Shown one piece after another: positions 21,577-30,508 of a stretch of DNA of 48,404 nt. The number at the start of each line of letters is the position of its first letter. The first letter of the stretch is position 1. A model generated the notes under the pieces. The model had not been told where the DNA came from, ran no database searches, and saw only the letters and a program-made list of their open reading frames with translations. Origin of the DNA: a virus. The position numbers and the translations under genes were made by a program. Location: positions 1 to 48,404 of the IMG/VR virus record IMGVR_UViG_3300044470_000195, one strand, 5' to 3'.

Positions 21577-22512
21577 ATGGCCACCGCCACGCTCCAAAAC
21601 GTATACGACGCCGCGCGCTCCTGGCTGAGCGATAACGGCTTGGTGTCGGCCGGCGAAATCTTCACCAACGCGGTGCTGCAACCCCACTTCGCCACGGCCT
21701 ACCGCAAGATGTACGATTCGCTGGGGTGCATCGGCTCGCCGCGCATCCGGCGCGAGTTCTATCACATCCTGCCGGCGGAGACCTCGATCTTCATCCCCTC
21801 CTCGGTGGGCATCCAGGACCTGGCCGAGCCGGAATTCCTGGACGAGCGGAAAAGCGTTGCGGCGGTAGCCATCGCCGCGACCGGGATCACATCGCCCATC
21901 CAGGTGACCACCGCGGCCCCGCACGGCTACGCTTCGAACGCGACCGAGGTGATTGTGGCGGAAGTGGCCGGCACGCAAGCTCCCTGGGGCCGCTGGTTCG
22001 TCACCGTGGTAGACCCGCTCAACTTCACGCTCAACGGATCGGTGTCTGACGGCGTGGCGGGAACCGGCGGCGTAGCGAGCACCTCGAACGATAAGTTTAC
22101 GCCCTGCAACCCGCTCGACTCGCTCACCGATCGCGACATCTCGGACTCGCTCTGCGATTACGCCTGGGAAGAGGGCTACTTCAAATTCCGCGGCTGTTCC
22201 CAGCCGGTGCAGATCCGCGTGACGTACGTGGCTTCCGGAGTGGCCCCCACCATCACGACCCAATCCATCGGCCTGGATAACTGCCTGAACTTCCTGGCGG
22301 CCTACACCGCCGCGATCGCCGCCGGGTCCAAGGGCTGGACGACGATGGCCGCGGGGCTGGAGCGCCGCGCGCTGGGGTCCAGCGAGAAGGTTGGCTCCGG
22401 AGGCTACCTGCGCGACTTCATGAACATCCAGGTCAAGACGATGCAGCGCACGCAACGGCGCCGGCGGCCGTTCCGCAAGAAGAGAACGCAGTTCGACGCG
22501 ATCTGGACCTGA
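21577..22512 (+). CDS. Putative head-tail adaptor protein
   Basis: The 311-residue product starts MATATLQNVYDAARSWLSDN, a helical adaptor-like N-terminus. It contains YRKMYDSLGCIGSPRIRREF and an inserted beta domain (VAAVAIAATGITSPIQVTTA, GRWFVTVVDPLNFTLNGSVS) resembling an Ig-like module. A helical part (LDNCLNFLAAYTAAIAAGSK) and a basic tail (RTQRRRRPFRKKRTQF) finish it. P22-type tails use a similar small adaptor between portal and tail hub. Position after the head genes supports the call, but no signature motif is present. Confidence 0.55.
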   Translation: MATATLQNVYDAARSWLSDNGLVSAGEIFTNAVLQPHFATAYRKMYDSLGCIGSPRIRREFYHILPAETSIFIPSSVGIQDLAEPEFLDERKSVAAVAIAATGITSPIQVTTAAPHGYASNATEVIVAEVAGTQAPWGRWFVTVVDPLNFTLNGSVSDGVAGTGGVASTSNDKFTPCNPLDSLTDRDISDSLCDYAWEEGYFKFRGCSQPVQIRVTYVASGVAPTITTQSIGLDNCLNFLAAYTAAIAAGSKGWTTMAAGLERRALGSSEKVGSGGYLRDFMNIQVKTMQRTQRRRRPFRKKRTQFDAIWT

Positions 22513-22579
22513 GTTCGAAACGTAGCATTCAGCCGGCGGATAGACCCCGCAGGCTTGGGCAAAAAGGAAAAACAAACCA

Positions 22580-23248
22580 ATGTCCGTCTCTATGACTCCC
22601 GGCGTAGCGCGCCTTTATCAGCGCTCCGTCATCTTCGGCAGCCTGGACCCCGTTGCGGTCATCCACGGCGGCGGAATCAACGCCAACAACATCACCACGT
22701 CCCAGCCCAACCAGAATTTCATGGGCTACTGGACTCGCTCCACGGCCACCTCGGGGACCTCCCGCAACACCTACCTGCGCCACTATCTGAACGGCCAGGG
22801 CGGAGACGGAGAATGTCTGCGGGCCTATACGACGGTCGATACCGTCTCGGTCGCCACCGCGGCACATGGCGCGCAGATCAGCCTGAACTTCGCCAACGGC
22901 GGCTCGATTGCCGGGCTGGGCGCGGCCTCCCGCCACACCCTGCAAGTGCCCAACGCCGCATTGCCGGCCAACGGGACCTATTGCGCCACCGAGAGCGAAG
23001 TATCGTGCGACGGGTCGAGCGCGGACCCTTCCGCGGTGACTGAGTTCGCCTTCCATCGCTTCTCGAACGCTGGCGACGGCACCGGCCTGGCCAAGGTTGA
23101 CACCAAGGCCGCCCTGTTGTCCCTCCAGGGCTTCACCGTCGGCTCGGGCAAGGTGGTACAGGCCAAAACCTCGGCGGCGGTGAGCCACACCATCCGCATC
23201 CTGGTCGGCGGCACGCCGTACTGGATAATGGTGAGCAACCAGCAGTGA
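22580..23248 (+). CDS. Structural protein, 222 residues, unknown
   Basis: AAAAAGGAAAAA precedes ATG 22580. The protein is Gly, Ser, Thr and Ala-rich and mainly beta: MTPGVARLYQRSVIFGSLDP, TRSTATSGTSRNTYLRHYLN, ISLNFANGGSIAGLGAASRH and a strongly hydrophobic end (HTIRILVGGTPYWIMVSNQQ). It may be a decoration or tail-sheath-like protein, but nothing identifies it. Its stop overlaps the start of the small gene at 23245. Confidence 0.55.
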   Translation: MSVSMTPGVARLYQRSVIFGSLDPVAVIHGGGINANNITTSQPNQNFMGYWTRSTATSGTSRNTYLRHYLNGQGGDGECLRAYTTVDTVSVATAAHGAQISLNFANGGSIAGLGAASRHTLQVPNAALPANGTYCATESEVSCDGSSADPSAVTEFAFHRFSNAGDGTGLAKVDTKAALLSLQGFTVGSGKVVQAKTSAAVSHTIRILVGGTPYWIMVSNQQ

Positions 23249-23415
23249 CCATCACGCCAGAAAAGCTCAACGAGCGCTTGCGGGAACTGCGCCAGGACGA
23301 AGAAAACCTCCTGGCGCGGCTCAACGCGGTGGGCGGTGCGATCGCGGAGTGCGAGGCCTGGAAACAGCGCCTGGCCGCTCCGGATCCCGAACCGCCGCCG
23401 GCCGAGCCTCAGTAG
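23245..23415 (+). CDS. Small coiled-coil protein, 56 residues
   Basis: The GTG start at 23245 overlaps the TGA of the preceding gene (GTGA). The product MTITPEKLNERLRELRQDEE followed by NLLARLNAVGGAIAECEAWK and a Pro-rich tail forms a helical hairpin or coiled coil. Helical spacing and the overlap support it. The role is unknown; small coiled coils of this kind occur among tail genes. Confidence 0.55.
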   Translation: MTITPEKLNERLRELRQDEENLLARLNAVGGAIAECEAWKQRLAAPDPEPPPAEPQ

Positions 23416-23425
23416 CCCCATCCCC

Positions 23426-23448
23426 GGCCGGTTCGCCATGAGCCGGCC
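23426..23448 (+). terminator. Short hairpin between small gene and 23471
   Basis: GGCCGG (23426-23431) pairs with CCGGCC (23443-23448) around an 11-base loop. It lies 11 bases after a stop codon and is followed by TTCCTC. It is a weak terminator candidate at best. Confidence 0.3.
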
Positions 23449-23470
23449 TTCCTCACCAGGAGTTTTTTCC

Positions 23471-23782
23471 ATGCAGAACTATCAGAACAAGAATTTCGGG
23501 AGCCTTAGCTCCGTCGCGGCAACGCCCGCGGTCCTGCTCTCCAGCCTGGCGCACAAGCATACCGTGGCGGCGGTCCCGACCGGCGCGCCCGCGAGCTGCG
23601 CGCTGCAACTGGAAGGCTCGCTCGACAATACCAACTGGTTCAACCTTTCCGGCTCGCAGGACGCCTCCGGCGGAAACATCATGTTCCACGTTGTGGATAA
23701 GCCCGTGATGTTCGTCCGCATCAACCTCACGGCGCTTTCGGCCGGCGCATCCGTCGCGGTGAACTACCTGGGGGTGTTCTGA
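23471..23782 (+). CDS. Putative small tail or capsid-decorating protein, 103 residues
   Basis: A CAGGAGT ribosome site precedes ATG 23471, the same strong type as the capsid and ejection genes, so it is probably abundant. The product is MQNYQNKNFGSLSSVAATPA, then ALQLEGSLDNTNWFNLSGSQ, and a C-terminal HVVDKPVMFVRINLTALSAG beta stretch. It looks like a small beta protein, probably trimeric or decorating. An upstream in-frame ATG at 23438 is less likely. Its TGA shares an A with the next ATG. Confidence 0.55.
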   Translation: MQNYQNKNFGSLSSVAATPAVLLSSLAHKHTVAAVPTGAPASCALQLEGSLDNTNWFNLSGSQDASGGNIMFHVVDKPVMFVRINLTALSAGASVAVNYLGVF

Positions 23783-25779
23783 TGCGCTACTGCATTCTGC
23801 TCCTCGCAGCCGCGGCTGCGCTTGCCCAGACGCCCGTGATCGGGCCGCAATCGACGGACGACGGAAAAACGTTGACGTTCAAGCGTACCGTGGCGGTAGG
23901 CGCTACGGTGCTTGGCCCCAAGACCATCGGGGCGGGCGCGAATCAGCTTCCAGCGGCGGCAGTATGTGCTCGCTGTATGACTATGGTTACGGATGCGGCA
24001 AGCGCTTCGGACTGCACGCTTGGAAATGGTACCTCAGTCCATGCCTGTTATAGCGATGGATCTGTGTGGGGTCCAATGGGCGGGTCTTCGTTCCCTGACC
24101 AGACCGGCAACAACGGAAAGATTCTCGGAACGAACGGGACAGCGCCTTCCTGGGTGGCAGGGCCTACCGGAACCCTCCCGTCGCAGACAAATCAGTCAGG
24201 CAATCTCCTGACGACGGACGGCAGTAATGCGGCTTGGGCGAATGGCGTAAGCCGCGTAAGAATTCTCAACAACGAGGAAACTCCTGATTACTCGCTCTTT
24301 CAGTGGTATGCTGCTCTGGCGAAGGCCAACAGCGTCTCACCCAAAGTGCTGGCAATTGGAGATAGCATAACCCAAGGGCTAAACGTAACTAGCCCCACCG
24401 TCAATGCTTATTTTGCTCTCTTAAAGAATCGCACGGCCTCTATGTATCCGCCGAAAGGAGAAGGCTTACAGTACTTCCCCGCAACCGCGCAAGCGTGTAC
24501 CTGGGGATCGTGTACATGGGCAAAAACGGGGACATGGACGGCGCTCCCTTCATGGGGCTTGACTATCGCTCCGGCTAAAGTGTGGAGTGCCGGCTCATCG
24601 GCCACCGCCACTCTGACGTCAGCGTATTTTGACAGCATTGACATTTATTACCTCACGAATACCGACTCTGGCAGCGGATTTACGGTAGCCATCGATGGCG
24701 GTGCGACTACTACCTACGGTGCCAGTACGACGAGTTCTCCCGCCTGGGTTCGGCAGAACGTGACTGCCACGCTCGGCAAGCATTCGGTCGTTTTCACCGC
24801 TCCATCTTCCGGCAATATGTACTTGTATGCCGTGGCGCTGAACGTATCAGGGACAGGTGGCGTGCAGTGGAACAACGCGAGCGTCAGCGGATCGTCCGCA
24901 TCCCATTGGTGCACCAACCCTAGCGCCTCGCAAAACTCAGGCTGGATGACGGTAATGCCCGCGCCGAGCCTCATCATTGAAGCTCTAGGGACGAACGACT
25001 ACGGCGGCGGCTCGTCGGCCACGTGGCAAACGAATCTCGACGCTTGCCTAACATTTCTAGCCGCAACTTTCCCGACCGCCGCGGTGCTTGTGGTGGACAT
25101 GCAGAACACCAGTGGCGCAACCGGATTTGCGGGCGAGGCCCGCTCGGTTTATTACGCCGTCACGAAGGCGGAAGCCGCGAAGTTCGGTGCGGCCTATCTG
25201 AATATCGGAGATCGCTGGGGAACCTACGCCACTGCTACCGCGGCAGGGATTTTATTCGACGGCCTTCACCCCAACATTTACGGACATTGGGATATCGCGG
25301 ATTATCTCCTAAAGCGGTTGTTCCCGACTTCTTGGTATCCTGCGTCTACAAATTCCCCCGCATACAACGCGACAATCAGTAACGGGTTCGGATGCTCTGC
25401 GAATAGCCCGGCCCCGACGATCACGCTGGGGGCGGCCGCTAACAGCACGACAACGATCTCGGCTGTGCATGGGCCAAGCCCGACTGGTGGACCGTGCGAC
25501 TTTTCCGGTGAGGTGCAGATCAATACTACGTGCAGTTCATGTTCCGCTGGGACCGCGAGCCAAGAGTTCTTTCGGGTTACGTTTGGCACTCCTCGGGCAG
25601 GGACCCCCATTTGCACTCTTTCGCCATCCGGGGCACAATCGGCGGCACTCAGCGGGACTTCTCAGGTATACCCTAACTACCAAAACAGCTCCGGGACCTA
25701 CGCCAGCTTCTATGCAGGGTCCACCAAGCCGCCCGATAACCAGTTCATGCTTTACAACTGGCATTGCGATGGACAGTAG
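23782..25779 (+). CDS. Secreted SGNH-family esterase, tail-associated
   Basis: This 665-residue protein has a signal peptide-like N-terminus (MRYCILLLAAAAALAQTPVI). A linker with GKILGTNGTAPSWV and LLTTDGSNAAW tail-type repeats (residues 110-155) follows. Then comes an SGNH hydrolase: GDSITQG with Ser195, GTND (403-406) and DGLHPN with Asp493 and His496. The catalytic block order (I, III, V) fits GDSL/SGNH carbohydrate esterases, which remove acetyl groups from surface polysaccharides. A Gly/Ser-rich beta region (HSVVFTAPSSGNMYLYAVAL) sits between blocks. It shows lower GC and simpler codon use than its neighbours, suggesting acquisition. The target and its place in the virion are inferred. 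Confidence 0.8.
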   Translation: MRYCILLLAAAAALAQTPVIGPQSTDDGKTLTFKRTVAVGATVLGPKTIGAGANQLPAAAVCARCMTMVTDAASASDCTLGNGTSVHACYSDGSVWGPMGGSSFPDQTGNNGKILGTNGTAPSWVAGPTGTLPSQTNQSGNLLTTDGSNAAWANGVSRVRILNNEETPDYSLFQWYAALAKANSVSPKVLAIGDSITQGLNVTSPTVNAYFALLKNRTASMYPPKGEGLQYFPATAQACTWGSCTWAKTGTWTALPSWGLTIAPAKVWSAGSSATATLTSAYFDSIDIYYLTNTDSGSGFTVAIDGGATTTYGASTTSSPAWVRQNVTATLGKHSVVFTAPSSGNMYLYAVALNVSGTGGVQWNNASVSGSSASHWCTNPSASQNSGWMTVMPAPSLIIEALGTNDYGGGSSATWQTNLDACLTFLAATFPTAAVLVVDMQNTSGATGFAGEARSVYYAVTKAEAAKFGAAYLNIGDRWGTYATATAAGILFDGLHPNIYGHWDIADYLLKRLFPTSWYPASTNSPAYNATISNGFGCSANSPAPTITLGAAANSTTTISAVHGPSPTGGPCDFSGEVQINTTCSSCSAGTASQEFFRVTFGTPRAGTPICTLSPSGAQSAALSGTSQVYPNYQNSSGTYASFYAGSTKPPDNQFMLYNWHCDGQ

Positions 25780-25813
25780 GTAATACGTTGCCCGCCCCGT
25801 CGAATAAACCCTC

Positions 25814-26227
25814 ATGACCTACGATCAGTTCCTCGCAGCCCTGTGCCTGTGGCGCGAGGCGCGTAACTGCTCTCCCGCGGCGCTCGCCGGCATCTGGCAT
25901 GTGATCCTAAACCGGCTATGCGATCCGCAGCACCGCTGGCCGCGCACCATCCCGCAAATTATTCTCCAGCACGCCCAGTTCAGCAGCTTCCTCCAGTCCG
26001 ATCCCAACGTGGTGAAGTTTCCCGTAGACGACGGGGGGCCGGATTGGCAGGCCTGGCTGAAGTGCCGCGGCGTGGTGGCGGATCCACGATCCGCGGATCT
26101 CAGCGACGGCGCCACAAACTACGAGAACGAGCCGATCGAGCCGGTGGACAAACGGCCCCTGTGGGCCAAAGCGAACCCCGACAAGCTCACCGCTACGATC
26201 GATGGGGTTCGCTTTTATCGCCTGTAA
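25814..26227 (+). CDS. Cell-wall hydrolase, SleB-type endolysin
   Basis: This 137-residue protein resembles the SleB/CwlJ hydrolase family, which cleaves peptidoglycan. LWREARNCSPAALAGIWHVI carries the catalytic Glu (Glu15), followed by LNRLCDPQHRWPRTIPQIIL and HAQFSSFLQSDPN, with DGATNYENEP as the late block. It is shorter than cellular members because it lacks a cell-wall binding part, as phage enzymes often do. No signal peptide is seen, so a holin would be needed; one may be at 47211. Its end overlaps the minus-strand gene by 35 bases. Confidence 0.75.
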   Translation: MTYDQFLAALCLWREARNCSPAALAGIWHVILNRLCDPQHRWPRTIPQIILQHAQFSSFLQSDPNVVKFPVDDGGPDWQAWLKCRGVVADPRSADLSDGATNYENEPIEPVDKRPLWAKANPDKLTATIDGVRFYRL

Positions 26228-26516
26228 AGCAGGGAGGCACCGGAGGCGGCACCGGGCGCTTAAGAGCCTGCTCGGGCTGTTCGTAATACCGCCGTGTGCG
26301 CTCGATCGCTTGCGGGTTCTCTATTTCTCGCTCCAGCAGGACATGGCCGCCGTAGAGACCCTGCGGGATGATCCCAACGGCATGCCACCCAAGGGAACCG
26401 AGCGCGTTCAGGTCGCGCAGGTCTCCAGGGTCAATGGAGATCCCGATGTATTCGAAGCACTTGCTCACAACGTCATCTTCCGGTTTCTGAGTTGATTCGT
26501 CAATGAACCCCGACAT
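26193..26516 (-). CDS. Minus-strand small protein (DUF4177-like pattern), 107 residues
   Basis: Residues about 18-65 read SKCFEYIGISIDPGDLRDLN and ALGSLGWHAVGIIPQGLYGG with LLERE, a small alpha/beta layout resembling DUF4177-type proteins. A Pro-rich tail (RPVPPPVPPC) ends it. The start is uncertain: ATG 26516 lacks a clear ribosome site, and a GTG at about codon 17 is possible. It is convergent with the lysis gene (35-base overlap), and its first 14 bases overlap the next plus-strand gene. The function is unknown. Confidence 0.5.
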   Translation of the reverse strand: MSGFIDESTQKPEDDVVSKCFEYIGISIDPGDLRDLNALGSLGWHAVGIIPQGLYGGHVLLEREIENPQAIERTRRYYEQPEQALKRPVPPPVPPCFTGDKSEPHRS

Positions 26517-28446
26517 GCTGGTGCGCGAGCTGGCCGCCTTCGAGGGCGCCTGCTCCCGCCTCGACGCCGAGAACGTCCCGGTCAATAAAGCCCTGCTCGC
26601 GCAAAATGTCTCGTACACGCGCGGCCAGGTCGCGACACGCTACGGCCATTCGGCGATGTTCACGGTGTCTCCCTGGGACGCGGCCTGGACCTCGATGTAT
26701 AACTGGCTGCTGCTCTATCTGGGGGCTAACCACAATTGGCTGGTGTGGTATGCCGCCGGAGTGGGGGTGCGCCAGATGGACCTCGACCAGCTCGCCTGGG
26801 GAGCCACGACGCTGATCCCCCAAACGACGGCATACGCGGCCTGGTTTGCGGGAGCCGGGTCGCGATTGTATGTAGCGTACTACGACTCCCACGGCGTGGG
26901 CATGGCCGGCGGAAACGTGTACGCCTGGGGCGTGGGCGCGGATCCGCTCTTCGCCGGGCCCATGGCCTCGACCTTCAGCGGCGCGAGCGAGCCGGCGGCC
27001 GGCGTAGTGACCGCCGGCATCCACCGCTTCGGGTATCTGCTCCAGACGCGCAACGGCTTCACCACCACCTGGTGCCCCGTCTCTTCGGGGGCGTTCGCGC
27101 CCTACAGCTTCAACGCCTCGGGCGGTAAGACGCTGCGCCTGAGCATGACGGCGAACCTGCCCACGTGGGCCTCGCAGCTCCAGATCATCATGACAACGGC
27201 GGATAACCTGGATAGGTACTTCGTGGTGCCAGGCGCGGTGATGCAGGTTCCTGGCGGCGTCAACGGCTGGCCCTTCAATTTCCCCGACATCTCGATCGCG
27301 GATGAGGACCTGGCCAACTGCACGGATGCCGCGAGCTTCGCCAACCGCTTGACCTGCGACATCAACGGCACCCCGCCGTTCTTCCCCTCGGTGATCTTCC
27401 CCTACAGCGGACGGATGGGCTACATCACGCGCGATGGCGCCGGATACCCGGTCTGCTATTTCTCGGACCCCAGCGATTTCCAGTCGCTCGACGCCGCCAC
27501 CAGCGGGGTCTACCTGCCCGGCAACCTGCCCATGGTCGCCGGGGCCGCGCTGCGCGGCGTGGGTTATCTCTTCGGGCCGCACTGGTCCTACGCCGTCACA
27601 GACAACGGCCAGGTGCCGGCGGAATGGGCCGAGGCGCAGCTCGTGGACGGCTCGATCGGAACTCTGTCACCCACGGGCGTCTGCCTCAGCGCCGCGCAAG
27701 GCTTTCTCTGGGTGGCGGACGAAAGCGGCCTGTATTGTTTCCAGGGCGGCGTGTACCCGTCGCTGCCGGTGTCCTATTACCAGGACCCCGATTGGAGGCG
27801 CATCAACTGGGCCGCGGCCACGGCAGTGTCCGTGGTAGATGACAAAAACAACAAGCGCGTCGAGGTCCTGGCGCCGCTCGACGGCGCCACGGCGCCGACT
27901 CACCGCCTGGCTTGGGATTACACCGATTACGATGGCGCCGACCCGACCACGGTGAAGTATTCGCTCAATAGTCTGGCGAGCTACGCCATGAGCGCAATCG
28001 CCATGGTGCAGAACCCCACCAGCAAAAAGATGGAAGTCTGGACTGCGCCCCAAACCTCGAACCCGGTGATGCGCCAGAACGACGGCAGCGAGACGCACCC
28101 GTATCGCGACGGCGCCGCGGGAATCGCCTCCACCTACGAGTCCGCGCCACTGCCCGGCATCGACGCCACGCGCGGCCAGGTGCAATTCTTCCACGGCAAT
28201 CACGCGCGCATCAAGGGAGCGGGACCCCTGGCGCTGAAAGTCTGGGGCGTGGATCACGTGCGCTCGGTAGTGCCGGCCGCCAGCCCGTTGACGTTGGCGC
28301 CGGCTCCGGGGCTCGAGTTGCTCTGGAAATACTTTCTCCAGTCCGAATACGCCACACTGCAACTCTCCACCGATGGCGCCGCCGATCACTACTTCCTGTT
28401 GAGCCGGCTCAAACAGTACTACACCAAGGCCGCTCCACAAAGGTAA
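26503..28446 (+). CDS. Tail hub / beta-propeller-like structural protein
   Basis: The 647-residue product is Gly, Trp and Tyr-rich and beta-dominated with spaced aromatic blades: LLLYLGANHNWLVWYAAGVG, GNVYAWGVGADPLFAGPMAS, GYLLQTRNGFTTTWCPVSSG and similar stretches. That suggests a propeller like the P22 DNA-stabilising tail hub. A lone helical segment (LLWKYFLQSEYATLQLSTDG) ends it. Gene order (adaptor, hub, then fibre) fits. ATG 26503 overlaps the divergent minus-strand start by 14 bases. Confidence 0.6.
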   Translation: MNPDMLVRELAAFEGACSRLDAENVPVNKALLAQNVSYTRGQVATRYGHSAMFTVSPWDAAWTSMYNWLLLYLGANHNWLVWYAAGVGVRQMDLDQLAWGATTLIPQTTAYAAWFAGAGSRLYVAYYDSHGVGMAGGNVYAWGVGADPLFAGPMASTFSGASEPAAGVVTAGIHRFGYLLQTRNGFTTTWCPVSSGAFAPYSFNASGGKTLRLSMTANLPTWASQLQIIMTTADNLDRYFVVPGAVMQVPGGVNGWPFNFPDISIADEDLANCTDAASFANRLTCDINGTPPFFPSVIFPYSGRMGYITRDGAGYPVCYFSDPSDFQSLDAATSGVYLPGNLPMVAGAALRGVGYLFGPHWSYAVTDNGQVPAEWAEAQLVDGSIGTLSPTGVCLSAAQGFLWVADESGLYCFQGGVYPSLPVSYYQDPDWRRINWAAATAVSVVDDKNNKRVEVLAPLDGATAPTHRLAWDYTDYDGADPTTVKYSLNSLASYAMSAIAMVQNPTSKKMEVWTAPQTSNPVMRQNDGSETHPYRDGAAGIASTYESAPLPGIDATRGQVQFFHGNHARIKGAGPLALKVWGVDHVRSVVPAASPLTLAPAPGLELLWKYFLQSEYATLQLSTDGAADHYFLLSRLKQYYTKAAPQR

Positions 28447-28450
28447 TTCC

Positions 28451-28657
28451 ATGGCTAAACTGAACTCCGCCGAAAGAAACGCCCTCCCCGCTTCGCAATT
28501 CGCGCTGCCCGGCAAGCGTGGCTATCCCATTCCCGACACGAGCCACGCCGAGCAAGCCCTCCGGATGCGCGGCCACGCTTCGCCCGGCGAGCAAAAGCAG
28601 ATCGTAGCGGCGGTCGCAAAGAAGTTCCCGCAAGTAGGACGCTACCGCAAGCCTTAA
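28451..28657 (+). CDS. Small protein, 68 residues
   Basis: The product is MAKLNSAERNALPASQFALP, then GKRGYPIPDTSHAEQALRMR and GHASPGEQKQIVAAVAKKFP. The pattern of LP...FALPG, IPD.SHA..AL is one I have seen in several phages and in bacteria, where it is usually uncharacterised. It starts just after the hub gene and ends just before the fibre, so it is probably co-expressed with them. The function is unknown. Confidence 0.65.
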   Translation: MAKLNSAERNALPASQFALPGKRGYPIPDTSHAEQALRMRGHASPGEQKQIVAAVAKKFPQVGRYRKP

Positions 28658-28661
28658 TCCC

Positions 28662-30476
28662 GTGGCCAATCTCCCCACCAGCGCGCGGCTGCACGCAAAC
28701 GCGCTGCGAGCGCTGCGTAACCCCACCGCCAACGTGGCCGCGGAAGGTATCGAGACGCTCCAGACTTCGGTGGACACCCTCCAGGGGAACATGGCGCCCC
28801 TGCTGGCCGCCTCGCAAGCCTCCGCCGCGGCGGCATCCTCCAGCACCACGGCGTACGGCCCCTGCCCCGCGACCGACGTTACCGGCGCGCAGTTCATCGC
28901 GAACCCCAGCGGCGGCGACGTGCTCCAGTATGTCCTGGCGAACCCCGGAATCTATTTCTGGAGTCCCTACGAGCTGGACTGGCTTCAGCCGGCCAATGAC
29001 CGGAACTACTGGCTCAGCTTCGTCACCATGCAAAAGGGGCACGTGGACGCCACCAGCGGCGCCTGGGTGCCGGCCGCCGACGTGGATGGAAGAGACGAGG
29101 CCCCCGGAGTCTATTACGGCCAGAAGATCGCCGACTCGGGAGCGGCCAATTCCACGGCGAGCGGCCAAGCCTCGCTGGTGCAGTGGAAGGCCAACCCGAT
29201 CATTTCGGGGTGGAAGGTGCCTCCGGCGAACAATCCGGACGGCAGCACCAACCTCGATATCACCTTCCGCTTCTGGATCTGGTGCGTCTCACTGAGCGCC
29301 CAGCAGGCCTTGGGCAGCGTGGGGTCCGTCACGCTGCAATCCGCCTGCTGGCCCAGCGGCGCGGATCATTTCGACCTGAACCCGATCGCTCCAGCCAACG
29401 CCCTCGACCTCTCCCAGGCCAATCCCACCACCCTCGGCCCCGGCATCACCGTAACCGATAACGGGCTGCAAGTCGCCGGCGGCGTGGGGATCACGTTCGA
29501 CAACCAGGGGAACGTGATGGTCAAGACCGCCTCGGGCGTGGCCGTCGACGGCAACGGCAATGTGACGGTCGCGGCCGGGAACGGCATTGGGATTTCGGGC
29601 GGCCAGGTGGTCGTGAGTGCCGCCAGCGGCCTGGCGGTAGGACCGCAGGGGGTCTACGTTCCGCTCGGCGGGGTGGTGGACGCCATGATCGCCGGCGTGG
29701 GCGCGGCCAAGGTCACCGCCGGCGTGCTAGCCGCGGGCGTCGTCTACGCCGGCACAGTCGCGGCGAACCAAGTCCTCACTGGGACGCTGGGCGCGGGCGT
29801 CATTTACGCGGGTACGATCAATGCCTCGCAGGTCAACACCGGGGTGCTTGGCGCGGGCGTGATTTACTCCGGCCAGATCAATTGCAGCCAGCTAAAGGCC
29901 GGCACGATCGCGGTGGGAATCAGTTTGTCGTCGCCCATCATCACGGGCGGATCGCTGTACATTAGCGCTGGGTCTTGGCGCGTGCAGATCGACCCTCTGA
30001 ATGGCAATCCCATTCAGATGTCGGATGGGGCCGGGAACGGGACGAACCTCGGGATAGATCAGGTCTATATGTACGGGGCGGGCGGCAACCTGACCCTCTC
30101 GACCCTCAATTTCGCCAGCCTTCAGATGAGCGACGGCTTCGGGTCCTCCAGCGTCAAGACCACAGGCATTTCCACCTCGGGCAGCCTCTCCGGCGCGAGC
30201 CTCGCGGTCACCGGCAACATCTCAGGCGGTGGCGTCTCGACTCTCGGAACTATGCAGGCCGGCGGCTACACGGGGGGCGCCTTCGCGGGATCCGGCGTGA
30301 ACTGCCCACTCTATGGGGTGGCCGCCGCGGGTTTCAACCCGTACGTGAGCGGCGTGCAGTATTTCGGCCACTCAGACGACCTCACTATTCGGGATTCGCT
30401 CGGCAACTACTGCACCATCAACGGATCTGCAATGCGCCTCAGCTTTCGGGGCGGCGCTTACGTGGGCCTGATTTAA
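28662..30476 (+). CDS. Tail fibre protein, 604 residues
   Basis: GTG 28662 begins a 604-residue protein. A helical N-terminal part ([20 protein letters not shown]) leads into a middle domain, then a Gly/Ala-rich beta stretch. The latter has repeated [39 protein letters not shown] and [19 protein letters not shown], an internal duplication of about 23 residues. A C-terminal tip-like region ([20 protein letters not shown]) follows. Short repeats of GxxxAGxI type build trimeric fibres. It is probably a receptor-binding or shaft fibre. Confidence 0.65.
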   Translation: MANLPTSARLHANALRALRNPTANVAAEGIETLQTSVDTLQGNMAPLLAASQASAAAASSSTTAYGPCPATDVTGAQFIANPSGGDVLQYVLANPGIYFWSPYELDWLQPANDRNYWLSFVTMQKGHVDATSGAWVPAADVDGRDEAPGVYYGQKIADSGAANSTASGQASLVQWKANPIISGWKVPPANNPDGSTNLDITFRFWIWCVSLSAQQALGSVGSVTLQSACWPSGADHFDLNPIAPANALDLSQANPTTLGPGITVTDNGLQVAGGVGITFDNQGNVMVKTASGVAVDGNGNVTVAAGNGIGISGGQVVVSAASGLAVGPQGVYVPLGGVVDAMIAGVGAAKVTAGVLAAGVVYAGTVAANQVLTGTLGAGVIYAGTINASQVNTGVLGAGVIYSGQINCSQLKAGTIAVGISLSSPIITGGSLYISAGSWRVQIDPLNGNPIQMSDGAGNGTNLGIDQVYMYGAGGNLTLSTLNFASLQMSDGFGSSSVKTTGISTSGSLSGASLAVTGNISGGGVSTLGTMQAGGYTGGAFAGSGVNCPLYGVAAAGFNPYVSGVQYFGHSDDLTIRDSLGNYCTINGSAMRLSFRGGAYVGLI

Positions 30477-30508
30477 CCCTTTCCGATTCGACCTCCTGGA
30501 GCACTTCC

